Positions 1 to 9,034 of a stretch of 64,000 nucleotides of DNA are shown here, piece after piece. Origin of the DNA: Methylovorus glucosotrophus (GTDB taxonomy: Bacteria > Pseudomonadota > Gammaproteobacteria > Burkholderiales > Methylophilaceae); the NCBI RefSeq assembly GCF_009858335.1, contig NZ_VMSE01000002.1:248001-312000 (forward strand), in the 5' to 3' direction. A program made the translations under genes and the position numbers. The first letter of the stretch is position 1. The number at the start of each line of letters is the position of its first letter. The notes below the pieces were generated by a model. It was not told the DNA's origin. It searched no databases and saw nothing but the letters and a program-made list of their open reading frames with translations.

Positions 1-188
1 GTTTATTGCCTGAGTTCCTGATATTGAAATGGAACGTGCCGTTTTACTTTGGTGGGACTTCGCTGCTGATTATCGTGGTTGTGACGATGGATTTCATGAC
101 TCAGGTTCAAGCGCATTTGATGTCCAATCAATACGAAGGCTTACTCAAGAAAGCCAATTTTAAAGGCGGTGCGGGTATTACTCGCTAA
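1..188 (+). CDS. secY: Preprotein translocase subunit SecY, C-terminal end (partial)
   Basis: This is the 3' end of the gene for the central pore subunit of the SecYEG translocon in the inner membrane; the reading frame starts at base 3 and the gene continues off the left edge. The visible 61 or so residues hold the last transmembrane helix ([16 protein letters not shown]) followed by the cytosolic tail with [18 protein letters not shown], which is highly characteristic of bacterial SecY. It is followed by infA after 18 bases, the standard spc-operon order, so assignment rests on both sequence and context. Confidence 0.95.
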   Translation, partial: LLPEFLILKWNVPFYFGGTSLLIIVVVTMDFMTQVQAHLMSNQYEGLLKKANFKGGAGITR

Positions 189-206
189 ACAGGCGCAGGT
201 AGCGGC

Positions 207-425
207 ATGGCAAAAGAAGACAGAATCGAGATGCAAGGCGAGGTTCTTGAGAACCTTCCGAATGCAACGTTTAGAGTTAAGCTGGAAAACGGTCATGTAG
301 TGTTGGGTTATATCTCTGGGAAAATGCGTATGCACTACATCCGTATTCTTCCAGGAGACAAAGTAACAGTTGAAATGACCCCCTACGATTTATCGCGTGC
401 GCGGATTATTTTCCGCGCCAAATAA
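207..425 (+). CDS. infA: Translation initiation factor IF-1
   Basis: A 72-residue protein with the usual IF-1 length and a single S1/OB-fold. [20 protein letters not shown] at the start and [16 protein letters not shown] in the middle are family hallmarks. IF-1 occupies the ribosomal A site on the 30S subunit and assists IF-2 and IF-3 during initiation. It sits between secY and rpmJ, as in most proteobacteria, and is probably cotranscribed with them. Confidence 0.97.
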   Translation: MAKEDRIEMQGEVLENLPNATFRVKLENGHVVLGYISGKMRMHYIRILPGDKVTVEMTPYDLSRARIIFRAK

Positions 426-447
426 AGTTTTTGCGAAGAGGTGAAAT

Positions 448-561
448 ATGAGAGTTCGTGCTTCAGTCAAGGCGTTATGCCGTAATTGTAAAGTGGTTCG
501 TCGCCGTGGTGTGGTACGTATTATTTGTACTGATCCACGTCACAAGCAGCGCCAAGGTTAA
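448..561 (+). CDS. rpmJ: 50S ribosomal protein L36
   Basis: A 37-codon gene reading [17 protein letters not shown] and ending [10 protein letters not shown]. It has the zinc-binding C-x2-C ... C-x4-H arrangement (CRNC, then C-TDPR-H) of the zinc-containing L36 form. A Shine-Dalgarno-like GAAGAGG lies shortly upstream of the ATG. L36 binds 23S rRNA in the large subunit. The position between infA and rpsM is the conserved one. Confidence 0.95.
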   Translation: MRVRASVKALCRNCKVVRRRGVVRIICTDPRHKQRQG

Positions 562-600
562 TCAGGCAACGCAAATTAGTTGTGAAATCAGCGAATACGA

Positions 601-629
601 TTGTTAAAACTCGGACAAGCTGTTAAAAT
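601..629 (+). promoter_or_regulatory. Candidate sigma-70 promoter for the alpha operon
   Basis: TTGTTA (601-606) and TAAAAT (624-629) are separated by exactly 17 bases in the 128-base gap between rpmJ and rpsM. Predicted transcription would start near 636 and leave a leader of about 50 bases before rpsM. This is an inference from box matches only; readthrough from the spc operon is also likely. Confidence 0.4.
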
Positions 630-689
630 TTTGGGCTTTTTTGGCGATTTGTAAAAAAATTAAATGCGCCATTATTTTGGAGTAGGTAC

Positions 690-1052
690 ATGGCTCGTAT
701 AGCAGGGGTAAACATCCCAAATCATAAGCACACTGAAATCGCATTAACTTCGATTTACGGTGTGGGTCGTAACACTGCGAAGCAGATTTGCTTGGCTGCT
801 GGCGTTGCTGGCACTGCCAAGATTAAAGATCTGAATGATGCAGAAGTTGAAAAGCTGCGTGACGAAGTCGCTAAGCTCAAGGTTGAAGGTGACTTGCGTC
901 GTGAAGTTACCATGAACATTAAGCGTCTGATGGATTTGGGCTGCTATCGCGGTGTACGTCATCGCCGTGGCCTGCCAGTCCGTGGTCAGCGCACCAAGAC
1001 CAATGCGCGCACACGCAAGGGTCCTATTAAGCCTATTAAGGCATCCAAGTAA
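690..1052 (+). CDS. rpsM: 30S ribosomal protein S13
   Basis: A 120-residue protein beginning [20 protein letters not shown], with the helix-two-turn-helix region and the basic tail [12 protein letters not shown] that lies in the 30S head near the P-site tRNA. Length and sequence are typical. GGAG precedes the ATG by a normal distance. First gene of the alpha operon here: rpsM, rpsK, rpsD, rpoA, rplQ. Confidence 0.97.
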   Translation: MARIAGVNIPNHKHTEIALTSIYGVGRNTAKQICLAAGVAGTAKIKDLNDAEVEKLRDEVAKLKVEGDLRREVTMNIKRLMDLGCYRGVRHRRGLPVRGQRTKTNARTRKGPIKPIKASK

Positions 1053-1065
1053 GGAATAATGCAAC

Positions 1066-1455
1066 ATGGCTAAAGCTAACGTACGCGTACGCAAGAAAGT
1101 CAAAAAGAACATTGCCGAGGGCATTGCCCACGTGCATGCTTCTTTTAACAACACGATTATTACGATTACTGATCGTCAGGGTAATGCCTTGTCTTGGGCG
1201 ACTTCTGGTGGTGCAGGTTTTAAGGGTTCACGTAAAAGTACTCCTTTTGCAGCGCAGGTTGCAGCTGAAGCCGCCGGCAAGGCAGCTCAGGAATGCGGCG
1301 TGAAGAACCTTGAAGTTCGTATCAAGGGCCCAGGTCCAGGTCGCGAATCTGCTGTTCGCGCACTGAACGCTGTTGGCTTTAAAATCACCAGCATTTCTGA
1401 TGTGACGCCAGTCCCACATAACGGCTGCCGTCCACCCAAAAAGCGCCGCATCTAA
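1066..1455 (+). CDS. rpsK: 30S ribosomal protein S11
   Basis: A 129-residue S11 of the platform of the small subunit. Recognised by [15 protein letters not shown], the conserved [13 protein letters not shown] loop and the C-terminal [12 protein letters not shown]. It starts 13 bases after rpsM, so the two are cotranscribed. Confidence 0.97.
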   Translation: MAKANVRVRKKVKKNIAEGIAHVHASFNNTIITITDRQGNALSWATSGGAGFKGSRKSTPFAAQVAAEAAGKAAQECGVKNLEVRIKGPGPGRESAVRALNAVGFKITSISDVTPVPHNGCRPPKKRRI

Positions 1456-1484
1456 GCCGCGCCTGATAGAACTAGGAGAATACC

Positions 1485-2114
1485 TTGGCTAGAAATCTTG
1501 ATCCAAAGTGCCGTCAGTGCCGCCGCGAAGGCGAGAAGCTTTTCCTGAAAGGTGAAAAGTGCTTCACTGACAAATGCGCGATTGAAAAGCGTAACTTCCC
1601 ACCTGGTCAGCATGGTCAGCGCCGTAATCAGCGCTTGTCCGACTACGGTGTGCAATTGCGTGAAAAGCAAAAAGTACGTCGTATCTATGGCATCCTCGAA
1701 GGCCAATTCCGCAGCTACTACGCTGAAGCTGATCGCCTGAAGGGCATCACCGGTGAAAACCTGCTGCAATTGCTGGAATGCCGTCTGGATAACGTTGCAT
1801 ACCGTATGGGTCTGGGTTCTTCCCGTACTGAAGCGCGTCAAATCGTTCGCCACAACAGTATTCTGGTTAACGGTAAGCGCGTAAATATTCCTTCATATCA
1901 GGTTCGTCCTGGTGATGTGGTGCAGGTTGCAGAGGCTTCCAAGTCGCAACTGCGTATCAAGGGTGCTCTGGAAGCTGCTGAACAGCGTGGTTTCCCCGAG
2001 TGGCTCGAAGTTGATGTCAAGGCTCTGAAGGGTACCTTCAAAGCCAAGCCTCAGCGTGATGAACTGCCTGCTACCATTAACGAATCGCTCGTGGTTGAAC
2101 TTTACTCTAAGTAA
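1485..2114 (+). CDS. rpsD: 30S ribosomal protein S4
   Basis: A 209-residue S4, a primary 16S rRNA-binding protein. The start is TTG at 1485, placed by an AGGAGA Shine-Dalgarno eight bases upstream and by the conserved N-terminus [20 protein letters not shown]. The C-R-Q-C pair near the N-terminus and the central S4 RNA-binding domain (residues about 99-165, [13 protein letters not shown]) are clear. S4 is the autoregulator of this operon in Escherichia coli; whether that holds here cannot be read from the sequence. Confidence 0.96.
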   Translation: MARNLDPKCRQCRREGEKLFLKGEKCFTDKCAIEKRNFPPGQHGQRRNQRLSDYGVQLREKQKVRRIYGILEGQFRSYYAEADRLKGITGENLLQLLECRLDNVAYRMGLGSSRTEARQIVRHNSILVNGKRVNIPSYQVRPGDVVQVAEASKSQLRIKGALEAAEQRGFPEWLEVDVKALKGTFKAKPQRDELPATINESLVVELYSK

Positions 2115-2135
2115 TCCAGGGCCGTAAGGAACATT

Positions 2136-3119
2136 ATGCAAAACAGTCCTACCGAATATTTGAAGCCTCGCGTTGTTGACGTTGAAGTTATTTCGCCGGT
2201 GCGTGCACGGGTGACGCTTGAGCCGATGGAGCGTGGCTTTGGTTATACGCTGGGTAATGCGTTGCGCCGCGTATTGCTTTCTTCCATTCCTGGCTTTGCT
2301 ATTACTGAAGTCAAAATTGATGGTGTGGTGCATGAATATTCCACACTGGATGGCGTTCAGGAAGATGTAGTGGACATTCTGCTGAATCTGAAGGGTGTTG
2401 CCCTGAAGTTGAACAGCAAGTCCGAAACCACTCTGACCCTGAAAAAGTCGGTTGAAGGTGTTGTTACTGCCGGTGATTTCGATACTGGCCACGATGCTGA
2501 AATCGCTAATCCAGGTCATGTCATTGCGCATCTGACCAAAGGTGGCAAGATCGACCTTGAAGTCAAGGTTGAAATGGGCCGTGGCTATCAGCCAGTTCCA
2601 GCTCGCCAGAAGACAGATGAAGACCGTGTGCTGGGTTTCATCATGGTGGATGCCTCGTTCAGCCCAATCAACAAGGTAAGCTACCATGTTGAAAGTGCTC
2701 GTGTTGAACAGCGTACGGATCTGGACAAGCTGATCATGGACGTTGAAACCAACGGCGTGGTTGAGCCTGAGCAAGCTATTCGTGATGCAGCGCGTATTCT
2801 GATGGGTCAGCTGTCTGTATTCGCTGATCTGGAAGGTGCTCCAACCGAAGTTGAAGTAAAGCACACGCCACAGGTTGATCCTATCCTGTTGCGTCCAGTT
2901 GATGATCTGGAATTGACTGTTCGCTCGGCAAACTGCTTGAAGGCAGAAAATATTTATTACATTGGTGACTTGATTCAGCGCGGTGAAAACGAGCTGTTGA
3001 AGGCACCTAATCTGGGCCGCAAATCTCTGAATGAGATTAAGGACGTGTTGGCTTCCAAAGGGCTGACACTGGGCATGAAACTTGAAAACTGGCCACCTGT
3101 TGGCCTGGAAAAAGCATAA
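2136..3119 (+). CDS. rpoA: DNA-directed RNA polymerase subunit alpha
   Basis: A 327-residue alpha subunit. The N-terminal dimerisation and assembly domain (about 1-235) contains [18 protein letters not shown]; the C-terminal domain (about 250-320) has [19 protein letters not shown], which contacts UP elements and activators. Length is normal. It lies between rpsD and rplQ, the standard order. Confidence 0.97.
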   Translation: MQNSPTEYLKPRVVDVEVISPVRARVTLEPMERGFGYTLGNALRRVLLSSIPGFAITEVKIDGVVHEYSTLDGVQEDVVDILLNLKGVALKLNSKSETTLTLKKSVEGVVTAGDFDTGHDAEIANPGHVIAHLTKGGKIDLEVKVEMGRGYQPVPARQKTDEDRVLGFIMVDASFSPINKVSYHVESARVEQRTDLDKLIMDVETNGVVEPEQAIRDAARILMGQLSVFADLEGAPTEVEVKHTPQVDPILLRPVDDLELTVRSANCLKAENIYYIGDLIQRGENELLKAPNLGRKSLNEIKDVLASKGLTLGMKLENWPPVGLEKA

Positions 3120-3143
3120 CAGCAAAGGTGTGAGGGTATCACT

Positions 3144-3533
3144 ATGCGTCATCGCAACAGCAATCGTAAATTAAACCGCACCAGCAGCCATCGTCAGGCA
3201 ATGTTGCGGAACATGGCCACTTCACTGCTGCGCCATGAAGTTATTAAAACAACCTTACCCAAGGCTAAGGAGTTGCGTCGTGTCGCTGAGCCACTCATTA
3301 CTTTGGGCAAGAATGCTACTCTGGCAAACCGCCGTCTGGCATTTAGTCGCCTTCGTGACCGTGATATCGTTGGTAAATTGTTCAATGAACTCGGCCCACG
3401 TTATCTGACACGCAATGGTGGTTATTTGCGTATTCTGAAGTGCGGTTTCCGCGTTGGTGACAATGCGCCTATGGCACTGGTTGAATTGGTTGACCGTCCA
3501 GATCTGAGCACTGAAGCTGTTGTTGCTGAGTAA
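3144..3533 (+). CDS. rplQ: 50S ribosomal protein L17
   Basis: A 129-residue L17 starting [20 protein letters not shown], the family signature. It sits at the exit-tunnel side of the large subunit. Last gene of the alpha operon, followed 20 bases later by a strong intrinsic terminator. Confidence 0.97.
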   Translation: MRHRNSNRKLNRTSSHRQAMLRNMATSLLRHEVIKTTLPKAKELRRVAEPLITLGKNATLANRRLAFSRLRDRDIVGKLFNELGPRYLTRNGGYLRILKCGFRVGDNAPMALVELVDRPDLSTEAVVAE

Positions 3534-3552
3534 TTAGTGACAACATAGCTGT

Positions 3553-3581
3553 AAAAAAGGCCGGTTTCCCCGGCCTTTTTT
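3553..3581. terminator. Bidirectional intrinsic terminator between rplQ and the glutaredoxin-like gene
   Basis: AAGGCCGG, loop TTTC, CCGGCCTT forms an 8-bp GC-rich hairpin with an A-run on the left and a T-run on the right. It can therefore stop transcription from both convergent genes. Confidence 0.9.
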
Positions 3582-3939
3582 ATTGGGCGCTCTCAATGAG
3601 ATGTGTGATCTCATTGGCAGAAAATGGCCAGTACAGGCTGGTTTTATCGGCGAAGGTAAGAACGGGTATCTTGAGGCTGTAAGCATTCATTAATTCTTCG
3701 TCGTCGATAATATCGATGTAATGGAATGTGATATTGGCATATGGCAAAGTTGCCTCGGTTATCAATTCAAGTGCCTTATCGCACAAATGGCAACCTTCTG
3801 TACCGTAGAGTTTCAATTGAATCATGCGCTTGTATTCGTCATTGGGATGGAGTGGTGGCAGATTGCCTTGGGTAATGAATTTAAGGTTTTCGTTAACTTT
3901 AAAAAGCTCCATAATATCGAAGTTGCATGATGGACGCAT
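3580..3939 (-). CDS. Glutaredoxin-family protein
   Basis: The core from residue 39 on (MIQLKLYGTEGCHLCDKALE) has a thioredoxin-like beta strand followed by the redox-type CHLC motif and a cis-proline region (KIPVL), as in small glutaredoxin-like (DUF836-type) proteins of about 80 residues. A dithiol role in cytosolic redox balance is inferred from the family. The start is uncertain. The long start at 3939 has AGG six bases upstream, whereas the internal ATG at 3825 matches family length but has no clear ribosome-binding site. The 38-residue N-terminal extension has no recognised motif. Confidence 0.75.
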   Translation of the reverse strand: MRPSCNFDIMELFKVNENLKFITQGNLPPLHPNDEYKRMIQLKLYGTEGCHLCDKALELITEATLPYANITFHYIDIIDDEELMNAYSLKIPVLTFADKTSLYWPFSANEITHLIESAQ

Positions 3940-4006
3940 AGGTTACCTGCATAGTGCAGGCTGGATTTTCCTGATGTATTAAGTATTTCTTGGCGGGCTT
4001 TAAAGA

Positions 4007-5443
4007 ATGGCTGATATTCAAGAATCAAAAGAAAGCTTGCAGGAAAGTTTACAGCAGGTCATTACCCTGCTGAGCAAACATCGCTTGGTCGAAGACCTGA
4101 TCCATAAGCAGGATATGCCCAAGCAGCAGCTGGTTGAGACTCTGGTTCACAAACAGAACCTGGCCGAGCTGCAGAAAAAACTGGATGCCCTGCACCCGGC
4201 TGACGTTGCATACATCCTTGAAGCCCTGCCTCTTGAGCAGCGTCTGGATGTATGGGAACTGGTCAAGGCTGAGCGTGATGGCGAAATCCTTCTTGAAGTA
4301 TCTGATGCTGTCCGGCAAACCCTCATTGCCGACATGGACAGCGACGAACTGCTCGCAGCGGCTGAGCAGCTGGATACTGACGAGCTGGCCGATCTGGCCC
4401 CCGATCTCCCGAAAGATGTGCTGCAAGAGCTCCTGGATAGCCTGGACATACGCAATCGTGAACGCCTGCAGTCCGCGCTGGGTTACGAGGATGACACAGT
4501 AGGCGCGCTCATGGACTTTGATATCGTCACAATACGTGAAGACATCACCCTGGAAGTCGCCTTGCGCTATCTGCGCCGTATTGGTGGTTTGCCAGACCAT
4601 ACCGACAAACTGTTTGTGGTCGATCGCTATGACATCTTGCGCGGGGTCCTGCCGCTCAAGCGCATGGTGGTGAATGATCTTGATGCCGAAGTGGCCGACA
4701 TCATGGCCGATGATGCAGTGGTGTTTCACCCGGAAGATGAAGCCGATGAAGCCGCGAAGGCGTTTGAACGCTATGACCTGGTCACCGCGCCCGTGGTGGA
4801 TGCCAATAACAAATTGGTAGGGCGGCTTACGGTGGATACTGTCATGGATTACATCCGTGAAGAAGCGGAAAGCGACATGCTCTCGATGGCCGGTTTGCGC
4901 GAGGAAGAAGATCTGTTCTCTTCCGTGTGGAAGTCGGTGCAAAACCGTTGGACCTGGCTGGCCATCAATCTTGTCACAGCGTTTGTAGCTTCGCGCGTTA
5001 TTGGCATGTTCGAAGATTCCATAGAGAAAATCGTAGCCTTGGCGGCTCTCATGCCTATCGTGGCTGGTATAGGTGGCAACTCCGGCAATCAGACAACGAC
5101 GATGATTGTGCGCGGCTTGGCATTAGGCCAGATTGCTTCACACAATATGAAGTCATTGCTCAAGAAAGAGCTGGGTGTCGCCCTGCTCAATGGTCTTCTC
5201 TGGGGCAGTGTGCTTGGCGTGGTGGCGTATGCGCTTTATCACAACATTGCGCTCGGGCTGGTCATGACCGGGGCGATGACCTTGAATCTGTTACTGGCTG
5301 CCATCATGGGTGTCATGATTCCTCTGGTAATGACCAAGGTTGGCCGTGATCCCGCAGTGGGGTCAAGCGTATTGATTACTGCCATGACCGATAGCGGTGG
5401 CTTCTTTATTTTCCTGGGACTCGCGACGATTTTCTTGTTATGA
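4007..5443 (+). CDS. mgtE: Magnesium transporter MgtE
   Basis: A 478-residue MgtE-type Mg2+ channel. It has a helical N-domain with the ALHPADVAYILEALP signature, two CBS domains (about 155-290) that sense cytosolic Mg2+, and a C-terminal block of five membrane helices with the family motif GGNSGNQTTT. Odd feature: near the N-terminus the nonapeptide LVEDLIHKQ (27-35) is repeated as LVETLVHKQ (42-50) with a 15-residue period. The next gene overlaps its stop by four bases (ATGA), so the two are translationally coupled. Confidence 0.93.
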   Translation: MADIQESKESLQESLQQVITLLSKHRLVEDLIHKQDMPKQQLVETLVHKQNLAELQKKLDALHPADVAYILEALPLEQRLDVWELVKAERDGEILLEVSDAVRQTLIADMDSDELLAAAEQLDTDELADLAPDLPKDVLQELLDSLDIRNRERLQSALGYEDDTVGALMDFDIVTIREDITLEVALRYLRRIGGLPDHTDKLFVVDRYDILRGVLPLKRMVVNDLDAEVADIMADDAVVFHPEDEADEAAKAFERYDLVTAPVVDANNKLVGRLTVDTVMDYIREEAESDMLSMAGLREEEDLFSSVWKSVQNRWTWLAINLVTAFVASRVIGMFEDSIEKIVALAALMPIVAGIGGNSGNQTTTMIVRGLALGQIASHNMKSLLKKELGVALLNGLLWGSVLGVVAYALYHNIALGLVMTGAMTLNLLLAAIMGVMIPLVMTKVGRDPAVGSSVLITAMTDSGGFFIFLGLATIFLL

Positions 5444-6732
5444 ATAGTGACATGCAGCAACTTTGGACGGAGTTTCTTGCCGATCTGGCGACTCCGGCAT
5501 TTACCTGGCAAGTGGGTATTATCATTGCCGGCTTGCTTTTTGCGTGGTCCATGAATGGAGCCCTGCGGGCCTACGTCATGCGCAATGCCCCTGAAACCTG
5601 GAAAGTCGGCATTGGCGGCATCAACAGAGTGCTGTTCCCACTGACATCTCTGATATTCATTTACGTCAGTGAATTAATCCTGAAGCACTGGCAGCATACC
5701 AGCATGCTGTTGATCGCTATGAATCTGCTGGTGGCCATGGCCGTTATCCGGCTGGTGGTCTATGCCTTGCGTTATGTCTTTTCCCCCAGTGCCTGGGTAA
5801 GCACGATGGAAAATGCAATCTCGAGCACAGTGTGGTTGGTTCTGGCGCTTCATGTCAGTGGCATTCTGCCTGAAATACTGCACACGCTTGAAGATGTCAG
5901 TTTCAATATCGGCAAGAGCAAGATGAATCTGCTACTGCTGATACAAGGCTTGCTAACCGTACTGATCACCCTGTTTATTGCGCTTTGGCTAAGTCGCTGG
6001 CTGGAAAATCGGCTGATGCGGGCTCAGCAGATCAATATGAATGTACGCGTGGTATTGAGCAAGCTGATCAGAATAGGACTTTCGTTTATCGCTATCCTGA
6101 TGGCGCTGTCAGCGGTGGGGCTGGATATCACATTGCTGTCGGTGTTTGGCGGCGCGCTTGGTGTTGGCCTCGGTTTCGGCCTGCAAAAAATCGCCAGCAA
6201 TTACGTGAGCGGTTTTATCATTTTGCTTGATCGCTCCATGCACATGGGTGACGTGATTACGGTGGATGCCCATTATGGCGTGGTGAGTGAAATGCGCTCC
6301 CGTTACATGGTGCTGCGCAAGCTGGATGGCACCCAGGTGGTGATTCCGAATGAAACACTGATCACCAGTGCGGTTATCAATCACTCTTATAGCGAACGCA
6401 AGGCGCAGGTCAAAATGCCTTTGCAGGTGAGTTACGAGAGCCCGTTGGAAAGAGCCATGGAGATCATGCAACATGCTGCCATGGCACAAGATCGCGTGAT
6501 GCAAGACCCGCTGCCGGATGTCAAGATTGCCGGCTTTGGCGAGAGTGGCATTGATCTCACCCTGACGTTCTGGATACCCGATCCTGAAGAGGGCTCTGGG
6601 CGGCTGCAATCCGATATTTACCTGGATATCTGGCGCGCATTCCAGAAGAACAGCATCAGTATTCCATATCCGCAGCGCGAAGTGCGTATACTGAATGCTG
6701 GGACGCCGACAATGCCTGCTGCTCAAGGATAA
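5440..6732 (+). CDS. Mechanosensitive ion channel family protein (MscS type)
   Basis: A 430-residue inner-membrane protein with several N-terminal transmembrane helices and an MscS core from about residue 210. The pore-lining stretch GGALGVGLGFGLQKIASNYV and the following GFIILLDRSMHMGDVI are typical of PF00924, followed by the beta domain (VVIPNETLITSAVINHSYS) and an alpha/beta C-terminus. It probably releases solutes under hypo-osmotic stress. Start overlaps the mgtE stop in an ATGA junction, suggesting joint expression with the Mg2+ channel. Confidence 0.9.
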   Translation: MNSDMQQLWTEFLADLATPAFTWQVGIIIAGLLFAWSMNGALRAYVMRNAPETWKVGIGGINRVLFPLTSLIFIYVSELILKHWQHTSMLLIAMNLLVAMAVIRLVVYALRYVFSPSAWVSTMENAISSTVWLVLALHVSGILPEILHTLEDVSFNIGKSKMNLLLLIQGLLTVLITLFIALWLSRWLENRLMRAQQINMNVRVVLSKLIRIGLSFIAILMALSAVGLDITLLSVFGGALGVGLGFGLQKIASNYVSGFIILLDRSMHMGDVITVDAHYGVVSEMRSRYMVLRKLDGTQVVIPNETLITSAVINHSYSERKAQVKMPLQVSYESPLERAMEIMQHAAMAQDRVMQDPLPDVKIAGFGESGIDLTLTFWIPDPEEGSGRLQSDIYLDIWRAFQKNSISIPYPQREVRILNAGTPTMPAAQG

Positions 6733-6774
6733 GTTCGCGTCCGTTCGCTAGTTGGTTATATAAAGGAAATCGTC

Positions 6775-7959
6775 ATGACATTCTGGATGTTTGACTTGCC
6801 ATGGTGGGGCTACATTCTGGTGGCCTTGGGTCTCACCCATATTACGATTGCTGCCGTCACCATTTACCTCCATCGTTGCCAGGCCCATCGGGCGCTGGAT
6901 TTGCATCCCATCGTGAGCCATTTTTTCCGCTTCTGGTTATGGATGACCACCGGCATGGTGACCAAGGAGTGGGCCGCGATTCATCGCAAGCATCATGCGC
7001 ATTGCGAGACGGTGAATGATCCTCACAGTCCGCAGATCCTCGGAATCAGGAAAGTGTTGCGCGAGGGTGCCGAGCTTTACCGCAAAGAAGCGGCCAATGA
7101 GGAAACCCTGCAGAAATATGGCAGCGGCACACCCGATGACTGGATGGAGCGTCATGTCTATAGTCGACACAGTGGCCTTGGCATACGCTTGATGCTGATC
7201 ATCGACGTGCTACTGTTTGGCCCACTCGGACTGACGATCTGGGCGGTGCAGATGGCTTGGATCCCCTTAACCGCCGCAGGCATTATCAATGGGCTGGGCC
7301 ACTACTGGGGTTATCGTAATTTTGCAGCGGCAGATGCCAGTACTAATCTCGTGCCTTGGGGCATCATCATCGGTGGTGAAGAACTGCATAACAATCACCA
7401 TGCCTATGCCAGTTCCGCACGTTTATCCAGCAAGTGGTATGAGTTTGATATAGGCTGGATGTATATCCGCCTCATGCAGATGAGTCGCCTGGCCAAGGTC
7501 AAGAAAATAGCGCCCAAGGTCAAGTTTGACTGGGCCAAGACGCGTTGTGATCTCGATACCTTGCAAGCCGTCATTACGCACCGCTTCGATGTCATGGGCA
7601 AGTATGGCGTGATGCTCAAGCAGGCTTACAAGGAAGAGATCAGCAAGATTCGTCTGGCTTATCAGCAGCACGGCCACGAGACGACCGTACTTGAGCGTTT
7701 GCGTCACTGGCTGCATCTGGATGCCAAGGATCTCGAAGTGCAGGACAAGCAAGCACTGGAGCAGGCCCTGACACATAGCGCACGGTTGCAAACCATCTAT
7801 CAGCTCAAACAGGAGCTGGCGCAGGTGTGGGCGCGCTCTACAGCCTCGCAGGAGCAATTGCTGAAGGGGCTTGAGGACTGGTGCCAGCGCGCCGAGAAAA
7901 GTGGCATAGCGGCGCTGGAAGAGTTCTCACGACGCCTGCGTTGCTATCGCATGGCGTAG
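6775..7959 (+). CDS. Membrane fatty-acid (acyl-CoA delta-9 type) desaturase
   Basis: Contains the three histidine boxes that hold the di-iron centre of integral-membrane desaturases: HRCQAH (33-38), HRKHH (70-74) and HNNHH (205-209), with hydrophobic helices between them. It would introduce double bonds into acyl chains and so adjust membrane fluidity. At 394 residues it is longer than many bacterial desaturases; the extra roughly 130 C-terminal residues are charged, predicted helical and have no domain I recognise. AGGAAA precedes the ATG. It ends before a convergent terminator shared with rpmG. Confidence 0.88.
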   Translation: MTFWMFDLPWWGYILVALGLTHITIAAVTIYLHRCQAHRALDLHPIVSHFFRFWLWMTTGMVTKEWAAIHRKHHAHCETVNDPHSPQILGIRKVLREGAELYRKEAANEETLQKYGSGTPDDWMERHVYSRHSGLGIRLMLIIDVLLFGPLGLTIWAVQMAWIPLTAAGIINGLGHYWGYRNFAAADASTNLVPWGIIIGGEELHNNHHAYASSARLSSKWYEFDIGWMYIRLMQMSRLAKVKKIAPKVKFDWAKTRCDLDTLQAVITHRFDVMGKYGVMLKQAYKEEISKIRLAYQQHGHETTVLERLRHWLHLDAKDLEVQDKQALEQALTHSARLQTIYQLKQELAQVWARSTASQEQLLKGLEDWCQRAEKSGIAALEEFSRRLRCYRMA

Positions 7960-8056
7960 ATGTGTGGTGGGGTGCCATCATTGGTGCCCTTCCAAAGCCA
8001 TGTAATGACGCTCGCTAAATGAAACGCCGACTGGTGGTATTACATGCGCCAGCCAA

Positions 8057-8087
8057 TAAAAAAGCCCGCATAAGCGGGCTTTTTTAT
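8057..8087. terminator. Bidirectional intrinsic terminator
   Basis: AAGCCCGC, short AT loop, GCGGGCTT with flanking A- and T-runs, between the convergent desaturase and rpmB-rpmG genes. Confidence 0.9.
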
Positions 8088-8104
8088 TGGGAACCGGGGC
8101 CGAA

Positions 8105-8260
8105 TTACTTCAGCTTGGTTTCCTTGTACATCACATGCTTGCGAGCGACAGGATCAAACTTCTTGATTTCCATCTTTTCAGGCATGGTGCGCTTGTTCTT
8201 GGTCGTGGTGTAAAAGTGACCAGTACCAGCGCTAGATTCCAGTTTGATTTTTTCACGCAT
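8105..8260 (-). CDS. rpmG: 50S ribosomal protein L33
   Basis: A 51-residue protein, [20 protein letters not shown] followed by [17 protein letters not shown]. This is the cysteine-free L33 form common in Proteobacteria. AAGGAT lies upstream of the start. It follows rpmB by nine bases, the conserved rpmB-rpmG pair. Confidence 0.95.
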   Translation of the reverse strand: MREKIKLESSAGTGHFYTTTKNKRTMPEKMEIKKFDPVARKHVMYKETKLK

Positions 8261-8269
8261 GATGAATCC

Positions 8270-8506
8270 TTAGATTTTTTCGCCGCTGGCGCGCAGATCG
8301 GCCAGAACGGCATCAATGCCGTTCTTGTCGATCGTACGCAAGGCTGCGTTGGTGATACGTAAGCTAACCCAGCGGTTTTCGCTTTCAACCCAGAACTTGC
8401 GGTTTTGCAAGTTAGGCAAGAAACGACGCTTGGTCTTGTTATTTGCGTGGGAAACGTTATTCCCAACCATCGGCTTTTTGCCGGTTACCTGACATACGCG
8501 TGCCAT
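8270..8506 (-). CDS. rpmB: 50S ribosomal protein L28
   Basis: A 78-residue L28. The start [20 protein letters not shown] is chosen over an upstream in-frame ATG because it gives the usual length and has CGGAG in front. The body [20 protein letters not shown] is typical. First gene of the rpmB-rpmG operon. Confidence 0.95.
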   Translation of the reverse strand: MARVCQVTGKKPMVGNNVSHANNKTKRRFLPNLQNRKFWVESENRWVSLRITNAALRTIDKNGIDAVLADLRASGEKI

Positions 8507-8535
8507 GGCGGACTCCGAAATTCGAAAAGACCGCA

Positions 8536-8565
8536 TTTATACCATGAAACGAAGCGGCAATTCAA
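8536..8565 (-). promoter_or_regulatory. Candidate sigma-70 promoter of rpmB-rpmG
   Basis: On the minus strand TTGAAT (8565-8560) and TATAAA (8541-8536) are separated by 18 bases. Transcription would begin near 8529, about 23 bases before the rpmB start codon. Based on box matching only. Confidence 0.5.
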
Positions 8566-8581
8566 GTTAAATTGCTAGTTT

Positions 8582-9034
8582 TTAATGTTTTCCGGTACTG
8601 CCGAAGCCACCTTCGCCACGTTCACTTGTGGTGAAGTCCTGCACGATATTAAAGCTGGCTTGTATGACAGGCACGATCACCAGTTGGGCGATGCGCTCCA
8701 TCGGGTTCAGCAGAAAAGCTTCCTTGCCACGGTTCCAGCAGGAGACAAGTAGCTGGCCCTGATAATCCGAATCGATGAGTCCGACCAGATTACCCAGCAC
8801 GATGCCATGTTTATGACCGAGGCCCGAGCGTGGCAGGATCATGGCCGCATATCCCGGGTCAGCCAGATGGATCGCCATGCCGGTGGGTATCAAGGTGGTC
8901 TCGCCTGGATGCAGGGTTTGGGTATGCTCAATACACGCCCGCAAATCCAGCCCGGCAGAACCCGGGGTGGCATAGCCTGGCATCATGTGATGCAATCGAT
9001 CATCAAGGATTTTCAAGTCAACTTGTAAGCTCAT
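8582..9034 (-). CDS. dut: Deoxyuridine 5'-triphosphate nucleotidohydrolase (dUTPase)
   Basis: A 150-residue trimeric dUTPase that hydrolyses dUTP to dUMP and pyrophosphate, limiting uracil in DNA and feeding dTMP synthesis. Motifs in order: AGLDLRA (1), [10 protein letters not shown] (2), [13 protein letters not shown] (3), the RIAQLV region (4) and the mobile C-terminal GEGGFGSTG (5) that closes over the active site. The start overlaps the coaBC stop by four bases (ATGA). The coaBC-dut pair is common in Proteobacteria. Confidence 0.96.
   Translation of the reverse strand: MSLQVDLKILDDRLHHMMPGYATPGSAGLDLRACIEHTQTLHPGETTLIPTGMAIHLADPGYAAMILPRSGLGHKHGIVLGNLVGLIDSDYQGQLLVSCWNRGKEAFLLNPMERIAQLVIVPVIQASFNIVQDFTTSERGEGGFGSTGKH

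Noticed and set aside
1893..3152. 419-codon minus-strand open frame opposite rpsD-rpoA
   Set aside because: Shadow of highly conserved ribosomal and polymerase genes.
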